Positions 42,918 to 51,150 of a stretch of DNA of 64,000 nt are shown one piece after another; positions within the stretch are counted from its first letter, which is position 1; each line of letters opens with the position of its first letter. Under the pieces are notes generated by a model. The model saw only the letters and a list, made by a program, of their open reading frames with translations. It had not been told where the DNA came from and did no database searches. The translations under genes were made by a program, and so were the position numbers. Source of the DNA: Bradyrhizobium hipponense (lineage in GTDB: Bacteria > Pseudomonadota > Alphaproteobacteria > Rhizobiales > Xanthobacteraceae); NCBI RefSeq assembly GCF_008123965.1, contig NZ_VSTH01000013.1, positions 1 through 64,000 on the forward strand, in the 5' to 3' direction.

Positions 42918-43996
42918 GTCGATCTCTTTCCCAGCCAGGAGTCCAGTTTCGGCCACAGTCGCTTGACCGCGTTGGCACCTGCCACCAGCGAGACGTGACC
43001 GCCTTTCAGCATCACCTCTTGCTTGTCCTCGGATCCGATCTTGGCGATCAGATGCTTTGCGGCGTCATAGGGCACGATGTGGTCGTGCTCGGCGACCGCG
43101 TGCAGGAACGGCACCTTGATGTTTTCGAGTTTCGCCGCACGGCCGCCGACCGACATGGTGTCGTTGAACAGCTTGTTGTCCCACATCAGATCCTTGGTGA
43201 TCGTGCGGAAGTACTCGCCGGCCAGCGGCAGCGTGTCGGTCGCCCAGCGGTCGAACATCCGGTAGGATTTGACGAACTCGTCGTTCCAGATGTTTTCCCA
43301 GAGCTGAATCTGGCTCACCGTGCGCGATGCCGGCCGCAGCATCTCGAACGACGACAGGATCATCTCCGGCGGCACGTTGCCGACGCTGTCGACGAGACGG
43401 TCGACGTCGAAATAGCGGCGGTCGGAAAAGTTCGAAAACAGCTTCATCTCGCGGAAATCGATGGGCGTGGTGAAGCAGATCAAGTTCTTCATCGGCCCAT
43501 CCGGGAAGATCGACCCGTAGAGCAGCGAGAGCACGCCGCCGAAGCAATAGCCGATGACCGAAACGTCCTGCTCGCCGGAATCCTGCTGCACGCGGCGCAC
43601 GCAATCGGGGATGAAGTCGAGCACATAGTCCTCCATCCGCAGGCTCTTCTCCTCCGGACGCGGCGCGCTCCAGTCGAGCATGTAGACGTCGTAGCCACGC
43701 TTGAGCAGGAACTCGATGAAGCTCTGGCCAGGCACGAGATCGAGGATGTAGCCGCGGTTTGTGGTGGCCATCACGATCAGCACCGGCACGCGGTAGATCT
43801 CATCGGACATCGGCCGGTAGTGATAGAGGCTCATCGTACCGCGCGAGTGCAGCACGTCCTTCGGTGTCGACCCGAGCGTCGGGCCCGAGGTCGAGAAATA
43901 TTCGACACCCTTGATGCTGCGCTGGATTGCGCGCTGCACCTCTGACTGGATGCGCTCCGGAACAGATGCGAAATCAAGTCCCGTCGGCGCGTTCAT
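42914..43996 (-). CDS. phaC: Poly(3-hydroxyalkanoate) synthase, class III PhaC-like
   Basis: A 360-residue synthase that polymerises hydroxyacyl-CoA. The lipase-like box is IGYCFGGVLSLLYG with catalytic Cys151; Asp305 (AEHDHIVPY) and His334 (KGGHVSLVAG) complete the triad. The short length is that of class III synthases, which need a PhaE partner, rather than the roughly 600 residues of class I. The gene just upstream encodes a short PhaE-like protein, overlapping by ATGA. A class I synthase is probably encoded elsewhere in such a genome. Confidence 0.92.
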   Translation of the reverse strand: MNAPTGLDFASVPERIQSEVQRAIQRSIKGVEYFSTSGPTLGSTPKDVLHSRGTMSLYHYRPMSDEIYRVPVLIVMATTNRGYILDLVPGQSFIEFLLKRGYDVYMLDWSAPRPEEKSLRMEDYVLDFIPDCVRRVQQDSGEQDVSVIGYCFGGVLSLLYGSIFPDGPMKNLICFTTPIDFREMKLFSNFSDRRYFDVDRLVDSVGNVPPEMILSSFEMLRPASRTVSQIQLWENIWNDEFVKSYRMFDRWATDTLPLAGEYFRTITKDLMWDNKLFNDTMSVGGRAAKLENIKVPFLHAVAEHDHIVPYDAAKHLIAKIGSEDKQEVMLKGGHVSLVAGANAVKRLWPKLDSWLGKRST

Positions 43997-44373
43997 TTTT
44001 GCTCTCCGCCTTCGGATGGCGGACGTCTTGTGCGCGGCGGCCGCAGCGCGGCTCCAATCTGCTTTTCGCCCGGAGTGGCCGACATCTGGCGCAGCATCGA
44101 CTTGATCTCGCCAATCTGGCCTTCTATGGCTTGCAACCGTTCAGCGATGCCGGTCATCTGCTCTCGGCTGGGCAGGTTCAGCGAGAGCAGATACTTCTCC
44201 ATGAGGTCGCTGAACTGTTTCTGAGCGCCCGCAGCAACGCCGCCGGCACGGTTCACGGCCTGGGAGAATTCGGGTGTCTCCATCGCCTTGGTGGCAAACG
44301 AGTTGAAGCCTTTCTCCATCTCGCCAATCATCTTCTGCCACAAGGCAACCGGATCGGTGATCTTGTCGGTCAT
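43993..44373 (-). CDS. Short PhaE-like partner of the PHA synthase
   Basis: A 126-residue, largely helical protein. Its N-terminus (DPVALWQKMIGEMEKGFNSF) and the helix LQAIEGQIGEIKSMLRQM recall PhaE or phasin-like proteins. The tail (residues 105-126) is basic and Pro-rich. Characterised PhaE subunits are about 350 residues, so this is a strongly reduced form, or a distinct protein playing the same role. The ATG at 44373 has GGAGG, and the stop overlaps the phaC start. It leads the operon phaE-like/phaC/GNAT. Confidence 0.7.
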   Translation of the reverse strand: MTDKITDPVALWQKMIGEMEKGFNSFATKAMETPEFSQAVNRAGGVAAGAQKQFSDLMEKYLLSLNLPSREQMTGIAERLQAIEGQIGEIKSMLRQMSATPGEKQIGAALRPPRTRRPPSEGGEQK

Positions 44374-44537
44374 CGGCGTCCTCCGGATGTCGAGGGTCTT
44401 TTTGCCCTTCTTTTGCTGCCATACCACACGGTTGTGACGGGCCGGTCAACGGGTAAGCGACGGCCTCGTCGCCCGGCTTCTTTGCCGCGGCAAACCGTGC
44501 GATACAGCACACTCTTCTCGTTGCAAGAGGAACGCCC

Positions 44538-45458
44538 GTGAACGCCTCCGCCCATCAGCCGCCCAAGATCGTTCGCGCCAACGGCATCGACATCTGTTAC
44601 GAGATTTTCGGCAACGACAATGCCGAGCCGCTGCTGCTGATCATGGGGTTAGGCGCCCAGATGATCCACTGGGACGACGCCTTTTGCGAACAGCTCGCTT
44701 CGCGCGGCTTTCGCGTGATCCGCTTCGACAATCGCGACATCGGCAAGTCGAGCCATCTGGCCGGCGGCAAGCGCCTCACGCCGCTCGAACTCCTGAAATT
44801 GCGCTTTCTCAGGATACCGGTTGCCGCAACCTACAAGCTGATCGACATGGCCAAGGACACGATCGGCCTGATGGACGCGCTCGGCATCAAGTCCGCGCAT
44901 CTGGTCGGCGCCTCCATGGGCGGCATGATCGCGCAGGAGGTGACGTTGTCGTTTCCAGAGCGCGTGCGCTCGCTGACCTCGATCATGTCGACCACCGGCA
45001 ATCCGCGCGTGCCGCCGCCGACGCGCGAGGCCGCCGCGATGCTGATGGCGCCGCCGCCGCGCAGCAAGGAGGAATTCATCATCCGCTACGGCCAGACCTG
45101 GAAGATCTTGCGGGCCGGCTCCTTTCCCGAGGAAGAGGCGCTCGATCCCGGCCGTGCCGAGCGTGTGTTCGCGCGCGGGCTCAATCCGGCCGGCGTCGGC
45201 CGGCAGCTCCGCGCCGTGCTTGCCTCCGGCAGCCGCAAGGAACGCCTGCAAGACGTCAGGGCGCCGACGCTGGTTATCCATGGCACCGTCGATCCCCTGG
45301 TGCGGCCCGAGGGCGGCAAGGACACGGCGGCATCAATTCCGGACGCAAAACTGTTGATGATGGAGGGCATGGGCCACGCGCTGCCGATACGATTCTGGCC
45401 ACAAATCATCGACGCCATCGACGACCACGCGCATGGCGCGGCGGCGAAGGCAGCGTAG
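44538..45458 (+). CDS. Alpha/beta hydrolase
   Basis: A 306-residue hydrolase with oxyanion region LLIMGLGAQMIHWDD, nucleophile Ser126 (LVGASMGGMIAQE), acid in VIHGTVDPLVRPEGG and His in MEGMGHALP. There is no signal peptide. Annotated relatives are often called esterases, haloperoxidase-like or aclacinomycin methylesterase-like. The GTG at 44538 starts the protein. It is divergent from the phaE-like gene across 164 bases. Substrate unknown. Confidence 0.87.
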   Translation: MNASAHQPPKIVRANGIDICYEIFGNDNAEPLLLIMGLGAQMIHWDDAFCEQLASRGFRVIRFDNRDIGKSSHLAGGKRLTPLELLKLRFLRIPVAATYKLIDMAKDTIGLMDALGIKSAHLVGASMGGMIAQEVTLSFPERVRSLTSIMSTTGNPRVPPPTREAAAMLMAPPPRSKEEFIIRYGQTWKILRAGSFPEEEALDPGRAERVFARGLNPAGVGRQLRAVLASGSRKERLQDVRAPTLVIHGTVDPLVRPEGGKDTAASIPDAKLLMMEGMGHALPIRFWPQIIDAIDDHAHGAAAKAA

Positions 45459-45588
45459 CCTGACGCAGCCGGTCTCCTCGCGGTGACCATGTGAGCTGCC
45501 GGATACCATCTTACGGCGGACCGGCGCGAACGCTATACCAGCGCGCGGCATTACAGGAGAAGAAGGCTACGGCCTCTCGGAGTTATCC

Positions 45589-46050
45589 ATGCATCTCATC
45601 TTCCGGTCAGCCGCAATGATCGCCGCCTCGGTTCTTTTTGTGCTCTCCGCTCACGTCAGCGCAAGTGCCGGCGACGCGCAGGAGGCCAACCGCAAGGCCG
45701 TGCTTAACTTCTACGAGAAGGGTCTCAATCAGAAGGATGCTGACGCCGCGCTCGCCTATGTCGGGGACCGTTATGTCCAGCACAATCCGAACGCCGCAGA
45801 TGGTCCCGAGGGCTTTCGCAAATTCATCGGCTTCCTGCGTGAAAAATTTCCGAACTCGCACAGCGAGATCAAACGCTCGTTCGTCGACGGCGACTACGTC
45901 ATTCTTCACGTTCACGCGGTTCGCGAACCCGGCACAAGGGGCAACGCCATCATCGACATCTTCAAGCTGGAGAACGGCAAGATCGTCGAGCACTGGGACG
46001 TCGTCCAGCCCATTCCCGAAACTCCCGCGAATAACAATACGATGTTCTGA
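45589..46050 (+). CDS. Exported SnoaL/NTF2-like protein
   Basis: A 153-residue protein with a signal peptide (MIAASVLFVLSAHVSASAG). An NTF2/SnoaL cone-fold domain follows: VLNFYEKGLNQKDADAALAY, FIGFLREKFPNSHSEIKRSF and NAIIDIFKLENGKIVEHWDV. Similar proteins include polyketide cyclase-like enzymes and non-catalytic binding proteins. Standing 130 bases after the hydrolase gene, it has no clear operon partner. Confidence 0.83.
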   Translation: MHLIFRSAAMIAASVLFVLSAHVSASAGDAQEANRKAVLNFYEKGLNQKDADAALAYVGDRYVQHNPNAADGPEGFRKFIGFLREKFPNSHSEIKRSFVDGDYVILHVHAVREPGTRGNAIIDIFKLENGKIVEHWDVVQPIPETPANNNTMF

Positions 46051-46079
46051 CGGATAGAACGTGAGGCTCGGAAAACGGG

Positions 46080-46754
46080 CTAATTCTTCGTGGCGATCCA
46101 GATCACATGGCGCGATCCACCGCCTCTGCCGGTGGCGCGGATATTGACTTCGTTGACGTCGAAACCTGCGCTGTCGAGGCGCTTGGCGAACGCCGGGTTG
46201 GGCCCCGATGACCAGACCGCCAGCACGCCCCCCAGCCGCAGCGCCATCCTCGCCGCTTTCAACCCGGTGGAACTATAGAGTGCATCATTGCCCTTCCGGG
46301 TCAGCCCCTCCGGTCCGTTGTCGACATCAAGGAGAATGGCGTCGAACGCCGAACGGTGCTCCCGGATGATTTTGGCGACATCGGTTTCACGGATGATTGC
46401 TCGCGGGTCCTCGAGGCTATCGCCAAAGACTTGTGCCATTGGACCTCGCGCCCACGCGACCACCGCCGGAACGAGCTCGGACACCACGATACTCGCCTGG
46501 CTCCCGAGCACGGCAAGTGCCGCACGCAAGGTAAAGCCCATGCCGAGACCGCCGATGAGCACATGCGGCTTTGCGACCTTCTCGATCTTCTTCGCCGCGA
46601 GCGTCGCGAGGGCGGCCTCCGAGCCTGACAGGCGGCTGTTCATCAGCTCGTTGGTGCCGAGCATGATGGAAAACTCCTTGCCACGGCGCATCAGGCGCAG
46701 CTCGCCGTCCGAACCGGGAATCCGGGTGGTATCGATTTTTTCCCAGGGAATCAT
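46080..46754 (-). CDS. Spermidine synthase-like class I methyltransferase fold protein
   Basis: A 224-residue protein. The nucleotide-binding motif is VLIGGLGMGFTLRAAL, with the following acid-containing strand VVSELVPAVVAW and LLDVDNGPEGL. This is the spermidine synthase/SAM-dependent methyltransferase fold. The tetramerisation and putrescine-binding features of true SpeE are not evident, so the substrate is open. It lies 30 bases downstream of the CYP102-type gene on the same strand. Confidence 0.78.
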   Translation of the reverse strand: MIPWEKIDTTRIPGSDGELRLMRRGKEFSIMLGTNELMNSRLSGSEAALATLAAKKIEKVAKPHVLIGGLGMGFTLRAALAVLGSQASIVVSELVPAVVAWARGPMAQVFGDSLEDPRAIIRETDVAKIIREHRSAFDAILLDVDNGPEGLTRKGNDALYSSTGLKAARMALRLGGVLAVWSSGPNPAFAKRLDSAGFDVNEVNIRATGRGGGSRHVIWIATKN

Positions 46755-46784
46755 GCGTGAGGTTTAGCACGATCGGGCCGGCGG

Positions 46785-49700
46785 TCACCCTCCTGCCCAG
46801 ACATCCAGCACATACCGGTTCTTCGCACCCAGCTTCTCGATCCAGCGCGCGGCTGCTGCCGCATCCCCGCCGTTCTTCTCGCGGAAGATCGCAGCCAGCG
46901 CCGCCTTGACGTCGGGCTCCATCTTGCCGCCATCGCCGCAGACATAGATGATGGCGCCCTGCTCGATCAGGAGCCAGACCTTGTCCTTCTGCGCGGCAAG
47001 CAAGTGCTGCACATAAGTCTTCGGGCCGTCCGCGCGCGAGAACGCCGTGAAGAGTTCGGTGATGCCGCTGGCCGCCAGCCCCTTCAGTTCATCCGCATAG
47101 AGATAGTCCTGGTCGGGATGACGGCAGCCGAAAAACAGCATCGCCTGGCCGAGGGTGGCGCCCTTCGCCTTGCGCGCGGCGCGCTCCTGAAGGAACCCGC
47201 GGAACGGCGCCAATCCCGTGCCCGGGCCAATCATGATGATCGGCACCGATGAATCGTCCGGCAGGCGGAAGCCGGCTTTGGTTTCCCGCACCGCCGCGTA
47301 GACGGTGTCTCCCGCGCGGCGGTCGCTCAGATAGTTGGAGCAGATGCCCCTGTAGAGGCCGCGCCCAGACGCGGCCGGACCGCCGACCACACCAACAGTG
47401 ATGCTGCAACGGGCGGGATCGACCGATGGCGAGGACGAGATCGAATAATAGCGCGGCGCAAGCAGCGAGAGCATTTCGAGATAGGCGTGGAACGGCAGCT
47501 CGCAGGCCGGATATTCGCTGAGAAGATCGAACACCGATTTGCGCTTGGCCAGGATCTCGGCGCGGTAGCGCTCGCTAGCCTCGGCCTCGTCGCCGACGAC
47601 GCCGAGCAGCTTCGGCCTGGTCACCGGGCAGCGCGTATGCTCCGCCATGATCTGGATCTGCTTTCGCGTCGCGACCTGCTGAAGCTCGACGAAATCGGTC
47701 AGCAGCTGGCCGACCGAGACGCTGTCCCCGACCGGCAGCTGCGCGCGACGCCCCTCGGCGACCCGCAGCCTGATCTGGTCTGCCGGGAGGAAGCCGAAGC
47801 GACGCGCAACGGCGTCGACCAGCGCCGGATCGTTGCGCGGCACCACGCTGAGATGGTCGCCGACGCGGTAGCTCACGCCCTGCGGCAACTGCACCTCGAT
47901 GTGCCGCGTCGAGCGCTCGGACGGATTGGGGCCGCTCTTGTTCTGGAGTTCGTCGTTAACGAGCGCCTTCATCGCCACGGCGCCGCCGAGGGCCGCGATC
48001 GCGTTGACCGCGCCGGGCGCGACCGGTTCGACCCGGTACAGCGGTTCGTCGTCGGCACTCCGGCTGAAGTCCGAGGTGAGACCCCATTCTTTCATGGCCG
48101 CAGGCGCGGCGGCGGCGAACCACTTTTCGAACTGGCCGTCGAGATCGCTCCTGGCATCGCCCTCGCCGCGCGCGTAGAGACTGCGCGCACCTCGGGCCGC
48201 AAGCTGCTCGTCGATCAACCGGGGCACTGACTGATAGGTTGCGGCCCAATCGCTGTTGCCGCAGCCGAACACGGCGTAACGCACCTTCGACAGTGCATCC
48301 TTCGATGCATCGCCGTGCAGCCATTTCACGAATTGCGAGGCGTTGTCCGGCGGTGCGCCGTTATATGAGGCGCAGAAGATCAGCACGCCGCCCTCCTCCG
48401 GCAGCTTGCCGGCATAGTCGTCGAGCGGACCAAGCTTGCTGGCAAAGCCGTTGACCTCGGCGAGATCGGCGACGCGGGTTGCCAGCTCTTCCGCCGTGCC
48501 GAGATTGGAACCGTACAGCACCAGCAGCGGCGTATTATGTCCGGGCCGCGCCGTCGCACGCGGCGCAGTCGTCCCGGCACTCGTCGCAGCCACCGCGGGC
48601 CCGCTATAGGCGCCGCGCTCGCGATCGGTGCGCGGACGAACCTTGATCTTGAAGCCTTCCGGCTTCATCGTCAGCGTCTCCTTTAGATGCATCTGATAGC
48701 GCTGATGGTCGACCACCCTGAAGCGCTGGAGGATCATGCCAAGCGCGAGCGCGGCCTCGTGCATGGCAAAGCCACGGCCGATGCAGGCGCGCTGGCCGTT
48801 GCCGAACGGCTTCCACGCGTTGACCGGACGCTTGGCCTCCGCCTCGCGGCTGAAATTCTCGGGGTCGAAGGCATCCGGGTTCGGGCCCCAGACGCTGGGG
48901 TCGCGATGCAGTGCCGTCACCAGGATCGTCGTGAAGGTGCCCTTCCTGAGCTTGTACTTGCCGCCGCCGATGGTCTCATCCTTGAGCGGCGAGATGCCAT
49001 AGGCAGGCGCTGGTGGCCACAGCCGCAGCGCTTCTCTGAGAATTTGGGTGATGTAGGTGAGCTGCGTCACCTGCTGATAGGTCGGCCTGGCGTCGACGTC
49101 GGGACCGAAGACGCGATCGACCTCGTCATAGGCCTTCTTCAGAATCTCCGGATGCTTGAGCAGCGCATAGAGCGCGCAGGACAACAGGCCGCTGGTGGTC
49201 TCGTGGCCCGCGATCAGGAAGGTGTTGATCTGGTAGCGGATATTGATGTCGTCGAGCTGCTCGCCGGTGGCGCGGTCGACGCCGGTCATCATTGCCGCGA
49301 GCATGTCCTTCTTGTCGTCGATCGCCTCTGCGCCCTTGCGCCGTTCGGCAATGATCTCGTCGACCATCCCGTTCATGAAGGCGACGTCTTCGGCCATGGT
49401 CTTGCGGCGCTTCTGCATCCAGATCTGTTCGAACGGCAAACCGCGGGTCATCATGATAGTTTCGAGCGAGCGCACCAGCGACTCGACGAAGGGATGGTAG
49501 TCGCGCCGGTAGAATGAGTTGAAACGGTAGTCGAAGCCGCACAGGCCGATCGTATCCAGCGTCAGCGCGGTCATGTCGTGGACGACGTCGATCTCGTCGT
49601 CGGCGTTGAGCCGTTCCCATTTCTTGACGAGCTGCTCGGCAATATCGACCATGCTCGGGTGATAGGACTGCATGGCGCGATTGCCGAACGGCTGGAGCAG

Positions 49701-50021
49701 GATGTTGTGCGCCTTGGTCCAGTTCGGCTCGTTGGTATCGGCAGTGAACAGGCCGTCGCCGCCGACCGCGCGTACGCGCCGCAGCGCGCCGCGCACCGCC
49801 TTGTCGAAACGCTTCTCGTCGGAGAGCTCGTCGACGAGATCGTGACCGGAGACGACGACGATCGGCGAGCCCATCATGTCGAGCCAGAAGATCGGCCCGA
49901 GCTCCTTGGCAAGCCGCGTCAGGTGCTGCACCGGCGCCGCCGGATCCAGCGACAGCATGTTGCCGACCACCGGCTTGGTCGGCGGCTGCGGAATCGGGTC
50001 AAGTCGGTTATTGGATGACAT
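46785..50021 (-). CDS. CYP102-type fused cytochrome P450/NADPH-P450 reductase
   Basis: A self-sufficient fatty-acid hydroxylase of 1078 residues, the size of P450 BM3 and of Bradyrhizobium CYP102A6. The P450 domain (1-470) has the I-helix AGHETTSG (271-278), ExxR in LREALRLW and haem loop FGNGQRACIG with Cys413. An FMN flavodoxin domain follows (about 498-640, VLYGSNLGTAEELA). An FAD/NADPH domain ends the chain (about 680-1078, RYYSISSSP, IMIGPGTGLAPFRGFLQ). BM3 Phe87 is kept as Phe92, but the positions of BM3 Arg47 and Tyr51, which anchor the fatty-acid carboxylate, are Ser52 and Val56 by alignment. That suggests a changed substrate range. Confidence 0.93.
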   Translation of the reverse strand: MSSNNRLDPIPQPPTKPVVGNMLSLDPAAPVQHLTRLAKELGPIFWLDMMGSPIVVVSGHDLVDELSDEKRFDKAVRGALRRVRAVGGDGLFTADTNEPNWTKAHNILLQPFGNRAMQSYHPSMVDIAEQLVKKWERLNADDEIDVVHDMTALTLDTIGLCGFDYRFNSFYRRDYHPFVESLVRSLETIMMTRGLPFEQIWMQKRRKTMAEDVAFMNGMVDEIIAERRKGAEAIDDKKDMLAAMMTGVDRATGEQLDDINIRYQINTFLIAGHETTSGLLSCALYALLKHPEILKKAYDEVDRVFGPDVDARPTYQQVTQLTYITQILREALRLWPPAPAYGISPLKDETIGGGKYKLRKGTFTTILVTALHRDPSVWGPNPDAFDPENFSREAEAKRPVNAWKPFGNGQRACIGRGFAMHEAALALGMILQRFRVVDHQRYQMHLKETLTMKPEGFKIKVRPRTDRERGAYSGPAVAATSAGTTAPRATARPGHNTPLLVLYGSNLGTAEELATRVADLAEVNGFASKLGPLDDYAGKLPEEGGVLIFCASYNGAPPDNASQFVKWLHGDASKDALSKVRYAVFGCGNSDWAATYQSVPRLIDEQLAARGARSLYARGEGDARSDLDGQFEKWFAAAAPAAMKEWGLTSDFSRSADDEPLYRVEPVAPGAVNAIAALGGAVAMKALVNDELQNKSGPNPSERSTRHIEVQLPQGVSYRVGDHLSVVPRNDPALVDAVARRFGFLPADQIRLRVAEGRRAQLPVGDSVSVGQLLTDFVELQQVATRKQIQIMAEHTRCPVTRPKLLGVVGDEAEASERYRAEILAKRKSVFDLLSEYPACELPFHAYLEMLSLLAPRYYSISSSPSVDPARCSITVGVVGGPAASGRGLYRGICSNYLSDRRAGDTVYAAVRETKAGFRLPDDSSVPIIMIGPGTGLAPFRGFLQERAARKAKGATLGQAMLFFGCRHPDQDYLYADELKGLAASGITELFTAFSRADGPKTYVQHLLAAQKDKVWLLIEQGAIIYVCGDGGKMEPDVKAALAAIFREKNGGDAAAAARWIEKLGAKNRYVLDVWAGG

Positions 50022-50056
50022 TTAACTGCGCTTCCCCCTACACGGTCAAGTCACCT

Positions 50057-50143
50057 CGTCATTGCGAGGAGCTCTTGCGACGAAGCAATCCAGACTGCAT
50101 CTGCGGAAAGATTCTGGATTGCTTCGCTGCGCTCGCAATGACG
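50057..50143. repeat. REP-like palindromic element, copy 4
   Basis: CGTCATTGCGAG, then GAAGCAATCCAGAC at the left, and TCTGGATTGCTTCGCTGCG, then CTCGCAATGACG at the right. It fills the gap between the CYP102-type gene and the epoxide hydrolase gene. Confidence 0.85.
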
Positions 50144-50144
50144 A

Positions 50145-51140
50145 TCACTCGAACCGCCTTCTACGCCACTCGATCAGCTTGGCGCTGACCTCTTCCGGCT
50201 TCTCCTGCTGCGTCCAATGACCGCTGTCACGGACCAGGTATTTTTCGAGATCGGGTATCAGCTTGTCCATGCCGTCGGCGGAAGACGGCGGCAGCACAGC
50301 GTCATTCTCGGCCATGATCATCAGCGACGGCACGCGCACCGTATGGTCGAGCCCTTCGGAGCGCATCCAATTGCGCGACATATTGCGGTACCAGTTGATG
50401 CCGCCGGTAAAGCCGGTCCTGGTAAAGTTGTCGACGAACACCTGCTTCTCTTCCGGCGACAGGATTGGTGTGCGCGGATCATGCTTGGCGTCATACCCGG
50501 CAATCATCTGCGGAAACGCCAGATTGACCCGCGGCGAAGCGCCGACGCCGGCAACCACCTCCTCGGCCGGTGCGTCGGGCGGACGCGGCGCCGGCTTGCG
50601 CATGAACGCATCGAATGTCTGCTCGACGCGGCTGCCAAAGATCCTGTCGGGTTCGCGCGCCGGATCCTGGAACTGCACGATGTACATCTTGTCGCCGAAG
50701 CGGGCGCGCAGCAGCTCGATCGGATCGGCCCAGGCACGGTTGGTATGAGGCGTGTTGATGCCGACAACCCCGGCAACCCGGTCGATGTGCCGCAGCGGCA
50801 TCTGCCAGACGACGAAGCCGCCCCAATCGTGACCGACGAAGACCGCCTTATCGATGTTGAGATGGTCGAGCAGCCCGACGAGATCGCCGGTCAGATGTTC
50901 TATGTCGTAGTCCTCGACCGGCTCGGGCCGGTCGGTCGCCCCGTAGCCGCGCTGGTCCGGCGCGATCACCCGGAGCCCGGCCTCGCTCAGCGCCTTGATC
51001 TGGTAACGCCAGGAGAAGGCGAGCTCCGGCCAGCCGTGGCACAGGATCATCGGCGGCTTGTCGGAGATCGGGCCTGCCTCGTAATAGCCCATGCGGATTC
51101 CGTTCGTCTGCACGAACTTGAGCGGTGGCATTTCAATCAT
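50145..51140 (-). CDS. Epoxide hydrolase (alpha/beta fold)
   Basis: A 331-residue hydrolase with the epoxide hydrolase oxyanion motif ILCHGWPELAFSWR, nucleophile Asp105 in FVGHDWGGFVVW, and a late His in RDSGHWTQQEKPEEV. An aspartate nucleophile rather than serine marks the epoxide hydrolase/dehalogenase branch; HGWP favours epoxide hydrolase. The ATG at 51140 begins 10 bases after the wax ester synthase stop, so the two are probably cotranscribed. A fatty epoxide made by the nearby P450 is a natural candidate substrate, by inference. Confidence 0.87.
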   Translation of the reverse strand: MIEMPPLKFVQTNGIRMGYYEAGPISDKPPMILCHGWPELAFSWRYQIKALSEAGLRVIAPDQRGYGATDRPEPVEDYDIEHLTGDLVGLLDHLNIDKAVFVGHDWGGFVVWQMPLRHIDRVAGVVGINTPHTNRAWADPIELLRARFGDKMYIVQFQDPAREPDRIFGSRVEQTFDAFMRKPAPRPPDAPAEEVVAGVGASPRVNLAFPQMIAGYDAKHDPRTPILSPEEKQVFVDNFTRTGFTGGINWYRNMSRNWMRSEGLDHTVRVPSLMIMAENDAVLPPSSADGMDKLIPDLEKYLVRDSGHWTQQEKPEEVSAKLIEWRRRRFE

Positions 51141-51150
51141 CACAACATCC

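Noticed and set aside
31379-50143. The four palindromic repeats as a possible CRISPR array or insertion sequences
   Set aside because: They are dispersed singly, lack regular spacers and encode no transposase, so they fit REP-like elements.
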